A DNA stretch of 64,000 bases from the NCBI RefSeq assembly GCF_900104685.1, contig NZ_LT629755.1:2666001-2730000 (forward strand). Direction: 5' to 3'. Below are positions 35,053 to 44,800 of the stretch, piece after piece. This DNA is from Agromyces flavus (lineage in GTDB: Bacteria; Actinomycetota; Actinomycetes; Actinomycetales; Microbacteriaceae). The notes beneath the pieces are model-generated. The model was not told the origin of the DNA. It ran no database searches and saw only the letters and a program-made list of their open reading frames with translations. The translations under genes and the position numbers were made by a program. How positions within the stretch are numbered: the stretch's first letter is position 1; the number at the start of each line of letters is the position of its first letter.

Positions 35053-36534
35053 ATGGCCACCACCCCACGCCGAGGGCTCGCCATCGGCATCCTCCTCTTC
35101 GCCTCGTTCATGGACCTCCTCGACGTCACGATCGTGCAGGTCGCCCTGCCGTCGATCGGCGCCGACCTCGGAGCATCCGAGGCGCAGCTCGAATGGATCG
35201 TGAGCGGCTACATGCTCGCGTTCGCCGTCGCCCTCATCACGGGCGGCCGCCTGGGCGACCTGTTCGGCCGGCGGCGCATCTTCCTCGTCGGCGTCGCCGG
35301 ATTCACCCTCGCCTCGGCGGCCGCCGCGTTCGCGTGGTCGGGCGATGCGCTGGTCGTCACGCGCATCGCACAGGGGCTCTTCGCCGCGCTCATGGTGCCG
35401 CAGCTGCTCGCGTCGGTGCAGGCGCTGTTCTCGCCGCGCGAGCGGGCGCCCATGTACGGCCTCATCGGCGGCGTCAGCGGCCTCGCGGCGGTGCTCGGTC
35501 CGGTGCTCGGCGGCTGGCTCATCGACGCCGACCTGTGGGGCCTCGGCTGGCGCACGGTGTTCCTGATCAACATCCCGGTCGGCATCGTGATCTTCGTGCT
35601 CGCCGCTCGGTTCGTGCCCGAGACGCGCTCCCCGCGGCCGATGCGCCTCGACCTCGTGGGCGTGGCGCTGCTGAGCGCGGTCGTGCTCGCGTTCATGGTT
35701 CCGCTCGTCGAAGGGCAGTCGCTCGATTGGCCGGCATGGCTGTGGTGGCCCGTCGCCGCGGGCGTCGTGCTGCTCGGCGTCTTCGTGACGCACGAGCGCC
35801 GTCGCATGCGCCGGGACGGCTCCGCGCTGCTGCCGATGCCGCTCTTCGCCGACCGCGGATTCTCGGCGGGCATCGTCACGCAGGCCGCGTTCCAGGGGTC
35901 GCTCAATGCGTTCACGCTGCCCTTCATCATCTACCTGCAGGTCGGGCTCGGCTTCGACGCCCTCACGGCGGGCCTCAACCTGCTGGCGTTCAGCCTCGGC
36001 GCGCTCGTGGGAACGGGCGTCGTGATCCCGCTCGTCGGCCGCGTCGGCAAGTACCTCGTGACCGCGGGCGCGCTCGTCCTCGCCGCGGGCGTGCTCTGGG
36101 TGTTCGGGGTGGTCGCCGACACCGGCGCCGACTTCACCGGATGGGCCGCCGTCTGGCCCATGCTCCTGTCGGGCCTCGGGCTCGCGCTGCTCATCATCCC
36201 GCTCGTCGACGTGGCCCTCGCGACCGTGCCGGTCGCCGACGCCGGGGCGGCATCGGGTATCTACAGCACGTTCCAGCAACTCGGCGCGGCCGCGGGCGTC
36301 GCGGTGTCGACGACCGTCTTCTTCTCGGTGATCGGCGATGACTGGAGCCGGGAGCACGTGCTCGCCGCGCTGCAGGCGTCGGTGTGGGTGTCGGTCGCGG
36401 GCTTCGCGATCGCGTCGCTCGCGAGCCTGCTCCTGCCGAGCCGGAGCAAGGTCCAGGCGCACCTCGAGGAGGCGCGGCGCCTCGCGGAGGCCGACGTCGA
36501 GGCCGTGGCCGTGGAGCCGACGCCCGTCGCCTGA
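35053..36534 (+). CDS. MFS transporter, DHA2-type drug efflux
   Basis: A 493-residue transporter with about 14 predicted transmembrane helices. The DHA motif LDVTIVQVALPSIGADLGAS is in helix 1, motif A GGRLGDLFGRRRIFLVG follows helix 2, and motif C-like GLAAVLGPVLGGWLID is in helix 5. This pattern is typical of 14-helix proton/drug antiporters (EmrB/QacA group). The start ATG at 35053 follows GAAAGGACGACGAGC. It is controlled by the divergent MarR gene (inference) and ends one base before menE on the opposite strand. Its C-terminal tail is acidic. Confidence 0.9.
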   Translation: MATTPRRGLAIGILLFASFMDLLDVTIVQVALPSIGADLGASEAQLEWIVSGYMLAFAVALITGGRLGDLFGRRRIFLVGVAGFTLASAAAAFAWSGDALVVTRIAQGLFAALMVPQLLASVQALFSPRERAPMYGLIGGVSGLAAVLGPVLGGWLIDADLWGLGWRTVFLINIPVGIVIFVLAARFVPETRSPRPMRLDLVGVALLSAVVLAFMVPLVEGQSLDWPAWLWWPVAAGVVLLGVFVTHERRRMRRDGSALLPMPLFADRGFSAGIVTQAAFQGSLNAFTLPFIIYLQVGLGFDALTAGLNLLAFSLGALVGTGVVIPLVGRVGKYLVTAGALVLAAGVLWVFGVVADTGADFTGWAAVWPMLLSGLGLALLIIPLVDVALATVPVADAGAASGIYSTFQQLGAAAGVAVSTTVFFSVIGDDWSREHVLAALQASVWVSVAGFAIASLASLLLPSRSKVQAHLEEARRLAEADVEAVAVEPTPVA

Positions 36535-36535
36535 G

Positions 36536-37711
36536 CTATTCGACCCGGCCGCCGCGCAACCTCGTCTCGAGGGCGCGGCGGTCGGGCTTGCCCGACGCGA
36601 GCAGCGGCATCGCGTCGATGACCTCGAGGCGCACGGGTCGAGCCGCCGGACCGAGGCCGGCCGCGTCGGTCGCCGCGGCCAGGGCGCTGAGCGAACCGGA
36701 TGTCGCCGCGCCGTCCGTGCGCGTCGCAACGACCGCGGCTCGCTCACCCCACTCCGCATCGGGCACGCGCACGACGACCGCGTCGGCGAAGCCCGCGACC
36801 GACCGCACCGCGCGCTCGACCTCGCCGAGCGCGACCTTCACCCCGCCCGAGATGATCACGTCATCGGCCCGACCGCGGATGCGCAGGCGCCCGTCGTCGC
36901 CGACCGAACCGAGATCGCCGGTGCGATACCAACGACGCCCGTCGGTGTCGATCACGAAGGCGCGGGCCGTGCGCTCGGGATCGTCGAGGTAGCCTTCGGC
37001 GAGCATCCGTCCGGCGAGCTGCACCTCGTCATCGACGATGCGCACGTCGACACCCGGGAGCGGCATGCCGTCGTAGACGCAGCCGCCCGCGGTCTCGCTC
37101 GACCCGTACGTGCGGTGCACCCGGGCGCCGAGTTCGGCGGCCCGCTCCACGAGTCCGGGCGGTGCGGCCTGGCCGCCGAGGAGGATCCGCTCGAACGAGC
37201 CGAGCGCGGCGCGCACGAGGCGGTCGCCGCCCTCGGCGGCCTCGACGAGGCGGGCGAGCTGGACTGGTACGAGCGAGGTGAGCCACGGTCGGTCGGGGTC
37301 GAGCGTGCGGGCCGCCTCGGCGAACGCGGCCGCGGTGAACCCGCCCGGCGGAAGCGCCGCCGGCTCGGTTCCCCCCACGAGCGACCGCACGAGCACCTGC
37401 ACCCCGGCGATGTACGTCGCCGGGAGCGCGAGCAGCCACTGTCCGTGCAGGCTGCCGAGGAACCTCGAGGTGGCGCCGGCGCTCGCCCGGAGCGCGGCGC
37501 CCGACAGCATGACGCGCTTCGGCGCATCCGTCGAGCCGCTCGTCTCGACGACGAGCGCGACGTCGTCGGGCACGAGCCCGGCGATGGGGTCGGCGGGCTC
37601 CTCAGCGCCAGGGACCGGCAGCACCGCGAGGCCGTCGAGCAGCACGGCCTCGCGCAGCTGGGCGAGCAGGGCGGATGTGTCATCAGCCGCAACCCGGATG
37701 AGCGGTTTCAT
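36536..37711 (-). CDS. menE: o-Succinylbenzoate-CoA ligase
   Basis: A 391-residue AMP-forming ligase activating o-succinylbenzoate. The P-loop VETSGSTDAPKRVMLS lies near residue 59; A-motifs include HRTYGSSETAGG, WYRTGDLGSVGDDGRLRIRGRADD and the C-terminal Lys in MPLLASGKPDRRAL. It is shorter than most acyl-CoA ligases (about 500), as is usual for actinobacterial MenE. The ATG at 37711 is preferred; GTG 37720 is possible. It converges on the MFS gene with a one-base gap and follows menB by 58 bp. Confidence 0.9.
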   Translation of the reverse strand: MKPLIRVAADDTSALLAQLREAVLLDGLAVLPVPGAEEPADPIAGLVPDDVALVVETSGSTDAPKRVMLSGAALRASAGATSRFLGSLHGQWLLALPATYIAGVQVLVRSLVGGTEPAALPPGGFTAAAFAEAARTLDPDRPWLTSLVPVQLARLVEAAEGGDRLVRAALGSFERILLGGQAAPPGLVERAAELGARVHRTYGSSETAGGCVYDGMPLPGVDVRIVDDEVQLAGRMLAEGYLDDPERTARAFVIDTDGRRWYRTGDLGSVGDDGRLRIRGRADDVIISGGVKVALGEVERAVRSVAGFADAVVVRVPDAEWGERAAVVATRTDGAATSGSLSALAAATDAAGLGPAARPVRLEVIDAMPLLASGKPDRRALETRLRGGRVE

Positions 37712-37769
37712 CGCCCGCACCGTAACCGGTTCATCCAGCGTGGTCGCCCGCGGGCGGCGACCGTCGCCA

Positions 37770-38714
37770 TCAGTAGTGCCACGGGTACGGGCCCCAGTCG
37801 GGGTCGCGCTTCTCGAGGAACGAGTCGCGACCCTCGACGGCCTCGTCGGTACCGTACGCGAGCCGGGTCGCCTCGCCGGCGAACACCTGCTGGCCGACGA
37901 GCCCGTCGTCGACGGCGTTGAACGCGAACTTCAGCATGCGGATCGCGGTGGGCGACTTCGTCAGGATGGTGCGGGCCATCGCGAGGGCCTCGCGCTCGAG
38001 GTCGGCGTGCGCCACGACCCGGTTCACCGCGCCCATCTCGTACGCGCGCTCGGCCGAGTACTCCTCGGCGAGGAAGAAGACCTCGCGCGCGAGCTTCTGT
38101 CCCACTTGGCGCGCCATGTAGGCCGAGCCGTAGCCGGCGTCGAAGCTGCCGACGTCGGCATCCGTCTGCTTGAACCGACCATGCTCGCGGCTGGCGATCG
38201 TGAGGTCGCACACGACGTGCAGCGAGTGCCCGCCGCCGGCCGCCCACCCGGGAACGACCGCGATGACGACCTTCGGCATGAACCGGATGAGCCGCTGCAC
38301 CTCGAGGATGTGCAGGCGTCCGACCGCGGCATGCCCGCCGTGCGGCTGCTTCGACCCCTCGACCAGGCCCGTTTCGGCATCGGAGTACTTGTAGCCGTCG
38401 CGACCGCGGATGCGCTGGTCGCCGCCCGAGCAGAACGCCCAGCCGCCGTCCTTCGGGCTCGGGCCGTTGCCCGTGAGCAGCACGACGCCGATGCGCGGGT
38501 TCGTGCGAGCGTCCTCGAGGGCCCGGTAGAGCTCGTCGACCGAGTGCGGGCGGAAGGCGTTGCGCACCTCGGGGCGGTCGAAGGCGATGCGTGCGATGCG
38601 CCCGTCGGTCGAGTGGTGATACGTGATGTCGGTGAAACCGCCTGAGCCGGTGACGGATGCCGCGGCATCCACCCACTCGCTCGGATCGAACAGCTCGGAC
38701 ACCTCGACGGCCAT
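37770..38714 (-). CDS. menB: 1,4-dihydroxy-2-naphthoyl-CoA synthase
   Basis: A 314-residue crotonase-family enzyme closing the second ring of naphthoate. Motifs: RPEVRNAFRPHSVDELYRAL, CSGGDQRIRGRDGYKY, the oxyanion-hole segment VPGWAAGGGHSLHVVCDLTIAS, and DADVGSFDAGYGSAYMARQVG. The start is ATG 38714; GTG 38720 is an alternative. It is followed by menE on the same strand, and its divergent upstream region carries a copy of the 56-bp palindromic element. Confidence 0.93.
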   Translation of the reverse strand: MAVEVSELFDPSEWVDAAASVTGSGGFTDITYHHSTDGRIARIAFDRPEVRNAFRPHSVDELYRALEDARTNPRIGVVLLTGNGPSPKDGGWAFCSGGDQRIRGRDGYKYSDAETGLVEGSKQPHGGHAAVGRLHILEVQRLIRFMPKVVIAVVPGWAAGGGHSLHVVCDLTIASREHGRFKQTDADVGSFDAGYGSAYMARQVGQKLAREVFFLAEEYSAERAYEMGAVNRVVAHADLEREALAMARTILTKSPTAIRMLKFAFNAVDDGLVGQQVFAGEATRLAYGTDEAVEGRDSFLEKRDPDWGPYPWHY

Positions 38715-38757
38715 GCACACCAGCCTATTCCCGGGTCCCTCGGCTCAACGGCCCCGC

Positions 38758-38813
38758 CGAGGTGACGCGATCTGCGCGTCCGGCAGCGACGAGACGCAGT
38801 TCCCGTCATCTCG
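38758..38813 (+). repeat. 56-bp palindromic element, solitary copy
   Basis: Left arm AGGTGACGCGA and right arm TTCCCGTCATCT are imperfectly complementary; the centre ends GACGCAG, matching the other copies and giving the same orientation. It lies between divergent menB and the aldo/keto reductase gene, so it cannot be simply a terminator. Confidence 0.8.
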
Positions 38814-38859
38814 CGCACTCGTTACCGTTGACGGGACGAGGACGACACGGAGGAGCACC

Positions 38860-39813
38860 ATGACCGAGGTCGCGACACGAGAGCTGGGCCGCACCGGCCT
38901 CACCATCACCGAGCTGTGCCTGGGCACGAGCCCGCTCGCGAGCATGCCGTACCTGTACGGGCACGAGGTCGACGAGGACCGCGCGGTCGACACCGTGCTC
39001 GCGGCGCTCGAGAGCCCCATCCGCTTCATCGATACCTCGAACAACTACGGCGAGCACGGCGACGCCGAGCGCCGCATCGGCGAAGCGCTGCGACGGGTGG
39101 GCGGCCTGCCCGCCGACGTGGTGCTCGCGACGAAGGTCGACCCCCTGCACGGCAGCGACGACTTCTCCGGCCGTCGCGTGCGCGAGTCGCTCGCCGAGAG
39201 CCTGGAGCGGCTCGGCGTCGACCGCGTGCCCCTGCTGCACCTCCACGACGCCGAACGGATCGGGGTGGATGCCGCACTCGCGCCGGACGGCCCGATCGCG
39301 GCGCTCCGGGAACTCAGGGAGGAGGGCGCCGTCGACTGGATCGGACTCGCGGGCGGCACGCTCGCGGTCGCCCGCCCGCTCATGGAGACCGGAGTGTTCG
39401 ACGTGGTGCTGACGCACAACCGGTACACGCTGCTCGACCGATCCGCCGACGAGCTCATCGACCGCGCGACCGAGATGGGACTCGGCGTGCTCAACGCCGC
39501 GCCGTACGGCGGCGGCCTGCTCGCCAAGGGCCCGGGCGCCACGTCGAAGTACGCGTACGGCGAGCGCCCCGATCTGCAGTCCGCCGCCGCCGCGATGGCG
39601 TCCGCGTGCGAGGAGTTCGGCGTGCCGCTGTCCGCCGCGGCACTGCAGTTCTCGACGCGCGATCGGCGTATCCACTCGACGATCGTCGGCGTCTCGGCGC
39701 CCGAGCGCATCGCGCAGACGCTCGAGTCGTACGCGACACCGATCCCCGCCGAGCTGTGGGTACGGCTCGACGAGCTCGTGCCGCCGCGCGCGAGTTGGAT
39801 CGGCGACCGCTGA
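38860..39813 (+). CDS. Aldo/keto reductase
   Basis: A 317-residue NAD(P)H-dependent oxidoreductase with a TIM-barrel fold. The catalytic tetrad positions are visible: Asp/Tyr in FIDTSNNYGEHGDAERRIGEAL, Lys in VVLATKVDP, and His in PLLHLHDAER. It resembles D-threo-aldose/L-fucose dehydrogenase-type reductases (opening GRTGLTITELCLGTSPLASM). The ATG at 38860 has GGAGGAG upstream. It is 26 bp before menC on the same strand and may be cotranscribed, though it is not a menaquinone enzyme. Confidence 0.9.
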   Translation: MTEVATRELGRTGLTITELCLGTSPLASMPYLYGHEVDEDRAVDTVLAALESPIRFIDTSNNYGEHGDAERRIGEALRRVGGLPADVVLATKVDPLHGSDDFSGRRVRESLAESLERLGVDRVPLLHLHDAERIGVDAALAPDGPIAALRELREEGAVDWIGLAGGTLAVARPLMETGVFDVVLTHNRYTLLDRSADELIDRATEMGLGVLNAAPYGGGLLAKGPGATSKYAYGERPDLQSAAAAMASACEEFGVPLSAAALQFSTRDRRIHSTIVGVSAPERIAQTLESYATPIPAELWVRLDELVPPRASWIGDR

Positions 39814-39839
39814 GCCGGCAGGCTCCCTAGACTCGGGGC

Positions 39840-40880
39840 ATGAGCGACGTCGCGCCGAGCCTCCCGCCACTGCACGACCTGCTCGCCACCGCCCGCGTCG
39901 TCGCGCTGCCGCTGGTCACCCGGTTCCGCGGCATCGACGTGCGCGAGGCCGTGCTGTTCGAGGGCCCGCAGGGGTGGACCGAGTTCGCGCCGTTCGCCGA
40001 GTACCCCGACGACGAGGCCGCGACCTGGCTCGCCGCCGCGATCGACTTCGGATGGCGGGTCCCGCCGCCCGCCGTCCGCGACCGCGTGCTCGTGAACGCG
40101 ACGGTGCCGTCCGTCGACCCCGACGCCGTCCGGTCGGTGCTCGAGCGCTTCCCGGGCTGCCGCACCGCGAAGGTGAAGGTCGCCGCATCCGACCAGACCC
40201 TGGCGCAGGATGTCGCCCGCGTCCGCGCCGTGCGCGAGGCGATGGGGCCCGAGGGGCGCATCCGGGTCGATGCGAACGCCGGATGGAACATCGACGAGGC
40301 CGAGCACGCCATCCACGCGCTCGCGCCGTTCGACCTCGAGTACGTCGAGCAGCCGTGCGCGACGGTCGACGAGCTCACCGAGATCCGCGCGCGCACCAAG
40401 TACATGGGCATTCCGATCGCGGCCGACGAGAGCGTGCGGCGCGCCGACGACCCGCTCGCGGTTGCCGAGGCGGGCGCCGCCGACCTGCTCGTGATCAAGG
40501 CGGCGCCGCTCGGCGGAATCCGCCGCGCCCTCGAGATCGTGAGGCGCGCGGGCCTGCCGGTGGTGGTCTCGAGCGCGCTCGACACGAGCGTGGGCCTCGC
40601 GATGGGCGCCCACCTCGCGGCATCCGTGCCCGAGCTCGATTACGACTGCGGGCTGGGCACCGCATCGCTGCTGGGCGCGGATGTCACGCGCGACCCGCTG
40701 ACGCCGAGCGACGGCGGCATCGACGTGCGTCGCGTCGTGCCCGACCCGGCCCTGCTCGACCGGTTCGCCGCCGACCAGGAGCGCACCGCGTGGTGGATCG
40801 CGCGGCTCGAGCGCTGCCACGCCCGTCTCACCGACGCCGCCGGCGCTCCGGCGCTCGCGACGCGGCCCGAAACTCCATAG
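39840..40880 (+). CDS. menC: o-Succinylbenzoate synthase
   Basis: A 346-residue enolase-superfamily enzyme that dehydrates SHCHC to o-succinylbenzoate. Catalytic residues are in place: Lys pair in KVKVA (111/113), Asp in RVDANAGWN (144), Glu in YVEQP (170), Asp in AADES (196), and the base Lys in VIKAAPLGG (220). It completes the local set menA, B, C, D, E, F and G; no menH or menI is seen. The 454-bp gap that follows (40881-41334) contains a tandem palindrome array and no gene. Confidence 0.93.
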   Translation: MSDVAPSLPPLHDLLATARVVALPLVTRFRGIDVREAVLFEGPQGWTEFAPFAEYPDDEAATWLAAAIDFGWRVPPPAVRDRVLVNATVPSVDPDAVRSVLERFPGCRTAKVKVAASDQTLAQDVARVRAVREAMGPEGRIRVDANAGWNIDEAEHAIHALAPFDLEYVEQPCATVDELTEIRARTKYMGIPIAADESVRRADDPLAVAEAGAADLLVIKAAPLGGIRRALEIVRRAGLPVVVSSALDTSVGLAMGAHLAASVPELDYDCGLGTASLLGADVTRDPLTPSDGGIDVRRVVPDPALLDRFAADQERTAWWIARLERCHARLTDAAGAPALATRPETP

Positions 40881-40950
40881 CGCCATCGCTGAGCGCCTTC
40901 GCCGGCTCGCCGGCTGCGCGACAGCTTCCAGCTGGCTCGTGTCAACGCTG

Positions 40951-41109
40951 CCTCATGTGAGGCCGCGTTGACTTGTCCCGACACGAACGGGCCAGGCACC
41001 GGGGGTCGAATCACCCTCAGGTGAGGCCGCGCTCACATGAGCCCACACCAACGGGACCCGGCAGGCACCCGGGGTCGAATCACCCTCATGTGAGGCCGCG
41101 CTCACATGA
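40951..41109. repeat. Tandem array of palindromes, 64-69 bp period
   Basis: Three units begin CCTCAtGTGAGGCCGCG at 40951, 41015 and 41084. The third contains a perfect hairpin TCATGTGAG-GCCGCG-CTCACATGA (41086-41109); the second has one mismatch (41017-41040). The first instead pairs GTCAACGC (40941-40948) with GCGTTGAC (40964-40971). Between units lies a conserved GGCAC(C/G)GGGGTCGAATCAC-like block. It sits between menC and a secreted-protein gene. Confidence 0.9.
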
Positions 41110-41334
41110 CCCAGCCGGAAACCGCATCCGGCGTGGATGCGCCTCGCAAGGAGCGCTGGCCGAGGATGCGACACCGCCTCTACCGGTGTCAACCCCCAGC
41201 ACTGGGTGTACCGGAACGGGGAGGACTCTCCGCTAATCAGGGAGTGCACGGATGTCTCGCGCCGACGAAGACGCGACCGTGGAGATCGTGCGTGGTCGAA
41301 TCCCCGCACGCTCACACCTGACAGAGGAGACCAC

Positions 41335-41769
41335 ATGTTCTCACGGACCCTGACCAACATCGGCGCGGGCGTCGCGCTCGCCGCCATCGGCGTGCTCGGC
41401 ACCGGCGCTGCCGCGTACGCGCACGAGTGTTACAACGCGAGCCGCTCGGACAAGGGCAACGCCGGCGCATCCCATTCGCAAGTTTGGTTCACGCTCAACA
41501 TCACGGACGCCCTCGCCGGCGACATCGAGAGCGGCTTCATCACGCAGGAACAGGCGGACTGCATCTTCGACGCCTACACGGCGGGCGGCGGCCCCGCGTC
41601 GTTCACCATCATGATCAAGGGTGCCAATGGGCAGGACGGCGTCATCGCCGCGAACAACCCGAACGACTGGCACGCGACCGACAATAAGGGCATCGACCAC
41701 TTCTTCGAGGCGTATGGTGGCCTCATCTTCAGCAGCTACGAGGGCTGCGGAGTGTCGTTCCCCGTGTGA
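41335..41769 (+). CDS. Small secreted protein of unknown function
   Basis: A 144-residue protein with a clear Sec signal peptide (FSRTLTNIGAGVALAAIGVL then GTGAAAYA, cleavage before HE at about residue 30). The mature 115 residues have three cysteines (in HECYNAS, QADCIFDAY and YEGCGVSFPV) and the aromatic-rich ATDNKGIDHFFEAYGGLIF. The RBS AGAGGAGA is strong. I do not recognise the family. A terminator hairpin follows the stop. It lies between the palindrome array and the convergent amylopullulanase gene. Confidence 0.83.
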   Translation: MFSRTLTNIGAGVALAAIGVLGTGAAAYAHECYNASRSDKGNAGASHSQVWFTLNITDALAGDIESGFITQEQADCIFDAYTAGGGPASFTIMIKGANGQDGVIAANNPNDWHATDNKGIDHFFEAYGGLIFSSYEGCGVSFPV

Positions 41770-41786
41770 TGTTCCGGTGGAACCGG

Positions 41787-41820
41787 TCGGGGCGGAGGGG
41801 CGCACACCCCCTCCGCCCGG
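41787..41820. terminator. Bidirectional GC-rich hairpin between convergent genes
   Basis: GGGCGGAGGGG (41790-41800) pairs with CCCCTCCGCCC (41808-41818) around a 7-nt loop. It lies in the 84-bp gap between the stop of the secreted-protein gene and the stop of the amylopullulanase gene. No strong T-run follows on either strand, so efficiency is uncertain. Confidence 0.65.
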
Positions 41821-41853
41821 ACCTGTTTCAGGCGGCGCCCCGCAGGGCGCGCC

Positions 41854-44800
41854 TCACCACAGCACCACGAGCGCCGGCACCGACTGCGAGCCGGCGAACC
41901 CGTCGCCGCCGCCGAACACCGTCTGGATCCAGTGCGGTCCGGCCGGCAGCTTCGGCAGCTTGACGCTGAATCGGCCCTGGTCGGACGACGAGATCGCCTC
42001 GGTCGCGACGACCTCGCCGTCGACGACGATCGACACCGTGCCCACCGGCCGCGAGCCGTCGAGCGCCGTAACCTGGCCCGACACCTTGAGGGTGCTGCCG
42101 GCCTTCGCGATCGCCTTGCTCGGCGCCGCGAGGGTGACCGTCGCCACGCCGGCCGGCTCCTGCTCGTCGACCAGCACCGCCGCGGTGCGTGCCGGGAGGG
42201 TGAGCGTGCCGGACGCGGCATCCCACCCGGTGCCCTTCACGACCTCGTCGGCACCCGCCGCCTGCACCTCGTTGAGCGCGAAGTCGCGGCCCGCGAGCCC
42301 GTCGACCTGCTCGGTGATCGCCTCGGGCGAGGCGTTGAACACCACCATGGCGCCCTCGAGCTCGGGGTCGACGTCCTCGCCGACGAGGTCGTCGATGAGC
42401 ATCACGATGAGCCCGTCCGTGGCATCCGTGCCGCTGTTGGGGAACGACACCTTCTGCTCGATGAGCTCGGCCGTGCCCAGCTGCAGCAGGTCGACCGACG
42501 AGCGCACGCGCAGCAAGTCGAGAGCGGATGCCTCGGCCGCGGCGATGTCGGACGCGCCGGGCTTCAGCGCCGGGTCGGCCAGCAACGGACGCATGAACTC
42601 CCAGTGGTCCTGGTTGTCGGCCTTGGGCGGCAGGCCCGACCCGAAGGTTGATTCCTGGCCCGTCCAGTCGATCCGGTTGAACCAGTCGCCCGAGTTGTAG
42701 CTGTTGCGGTCGAGGGACTTCGAACGCAGCAGCTCGGTGCCGGCGTGCCAGAACGACGGCGTCTGCGCGAACGTCACGGTCGCGAGCGACAGCGTGTTCA
42801 TGCGGATGCGGTCGGCCATCGACGTGTCGGTCGGCAGCTTGAACACGCCGAGGTCGTACAGCGTCTCGTTGTCGTGCGCGTCGACGTAGTTGATGACCTC
42901 GTCGGGCTGGTCGGCATAGCCGGCCGGGGCGCCGTTGTAGTCGACCTCTGCTCCCGACTTCGTCACGCCGTCGTATCCGGTGAACTCGAAGTCGCGGAGG
43001 TTGCCCGCGAGGCCGAGCTTCACGAGGTCGGTCTGCTGGCCGAGGTTCCGGATCCCGTCGCGCGTGGGCAGGCCGTTCGGCTCACCCGCAAGCCCCGTGC
43101 CGAAGCCCTGCTCGAACTTCGACTTGCCGTCCACCGGGCTGCCGCCGTGCACGCCGTCGCGCAGCCGGTCGTTGAACGTGCCGATGCCCGTGCCGCCGAG
43201 CTGGCCCTGGGTGGCCTGCACGAACCTCGCGTTGTCCTTGACCTCGCCGAAGTTCCATCCCTCGCCGTACAGGTACACCTTCGACCCGTCGACGCCGTCC
43301 TCGGCGAGCGTGAGCTCATCGAGCGCAGCGCGCACCGCCTCCATGTTGTCCCGCGAGTGGTGCCCCATGAGATCGAAGCGGAAGCCGTCGACCTTGTACT
43401 CCTTCGCCCACAGCACGACCGAGTCGACCATGAGCTTCTGGGCGAGGGCGTGCTCAGTCGCCACGTTCTGGCAGCACGTCGAGGTCTCGACGCCGCCGGT
43501 CGCGTTCAGCCGCTGGTAGTAGCCGGGCACGAGCCGGTCGAGCACTGACTTCTGTCCCTGGCCGGACGCCGCCGTGTGGTTGTAGACCTCGTCGAGGACG
43601 ACCTGCAGGCCGGTGGCGTGCAGCGCGCCGACCATCTCGCGGAACTCCTCGACCCGCGCACCGCCGTCAGGGTCGACGGCGTAGGAGCCCTCGGGCGCCT
43701 GGAAGTGGAACGGGTCGTAGCCCCAGTTGAAGCCGTCGAGGTCGCGGATCTTCTCGAGGCACGCCTGCTGCTCCTCGGAGGCCGGACCGTACGACGCGAG
43801 GTCGCAGTCGGGCGTGGCCTGGAGGGAGCGCTGCTCCTCGATGGTCGCGATGTCGAACGTGGGCAGCAGGTGCACGGTGTTGATGCCGGCGTCGGCGAGC
43901 TCGCGCAGCTGCGCGGTGCCCGCACCGTCACGCGTGAACGCGCGGTACGTGCCGCGCTCCGCCTCGGGCACCGTCTCATCCGTGATCGAGAAGTCGCGCA
44001 CGTGCAGCTCGTAGATCGCGCGGTCGACCGGACGCTCCACGACGGGCGCCGGCGTCGACGTCCACTGCTCGGGCGCGAGCGCCGGGTCGTCGAGGTCGAC
44101 GACCACGGTGCGTGCCGAGTTCACGGTGAGCGCAGCCGAGTACGGGTCGGTGACCGAGTTGGCCTCGATCTCGCCCGTGCTCGGAGCGAACACCTCGACG
44201 AGCCAGCGGTACTCGCTCCCCTGCTCGATCGCGCCGTCCGTCACCGACCAGGCACCGGATGCCGCGTCGAACGTCGCCGGCAGGACCTGCGGGTCGCCGG
44301 CGGCACCGGCATCCCAGAGCTGCAGCGACACCGACTGCGCGGTCGGCGCCCACACCGTGAGCGTCGGGTGGTCGCCGCCGAACGAGGCGCCGAGCGTCGC
44401 GGATGCCGCACCCTCCGCGTAGAGGTCGTCGAGCACGCCCGGCAGCTGGACGCCCGTGAGGGCGGTCAGCGTGTCACCGTCGCGCTGGGCGACCTGGAGC
44501 TCCTCGGTGAGGAGGCCGGCGATCGCGTCGCGGTCGAGACCGGTCGGCCGCAGGGCCACGTACCCGGCGAGATGCGGGAACGCCGCGGCGAGCTCCTCGC
44601 CGATGCCGGCGGGGTCGTGCTCGAGCGCGATCGGCTCGGCGCCGCCCGTCACGACGCCGTCGGCGACCGCCAGGCCGGCGTCGGCGGAGTGCTCGATCGC
44701 GAACGAAAGGTCGCCGGCCGAGGCCCCGCCGAGCAGCGACGGCGGCCATGCCAGGGTGTTGGCGTCGAGCCAGTACGCGCGCTGCGTGCCCGTGCCCGCG

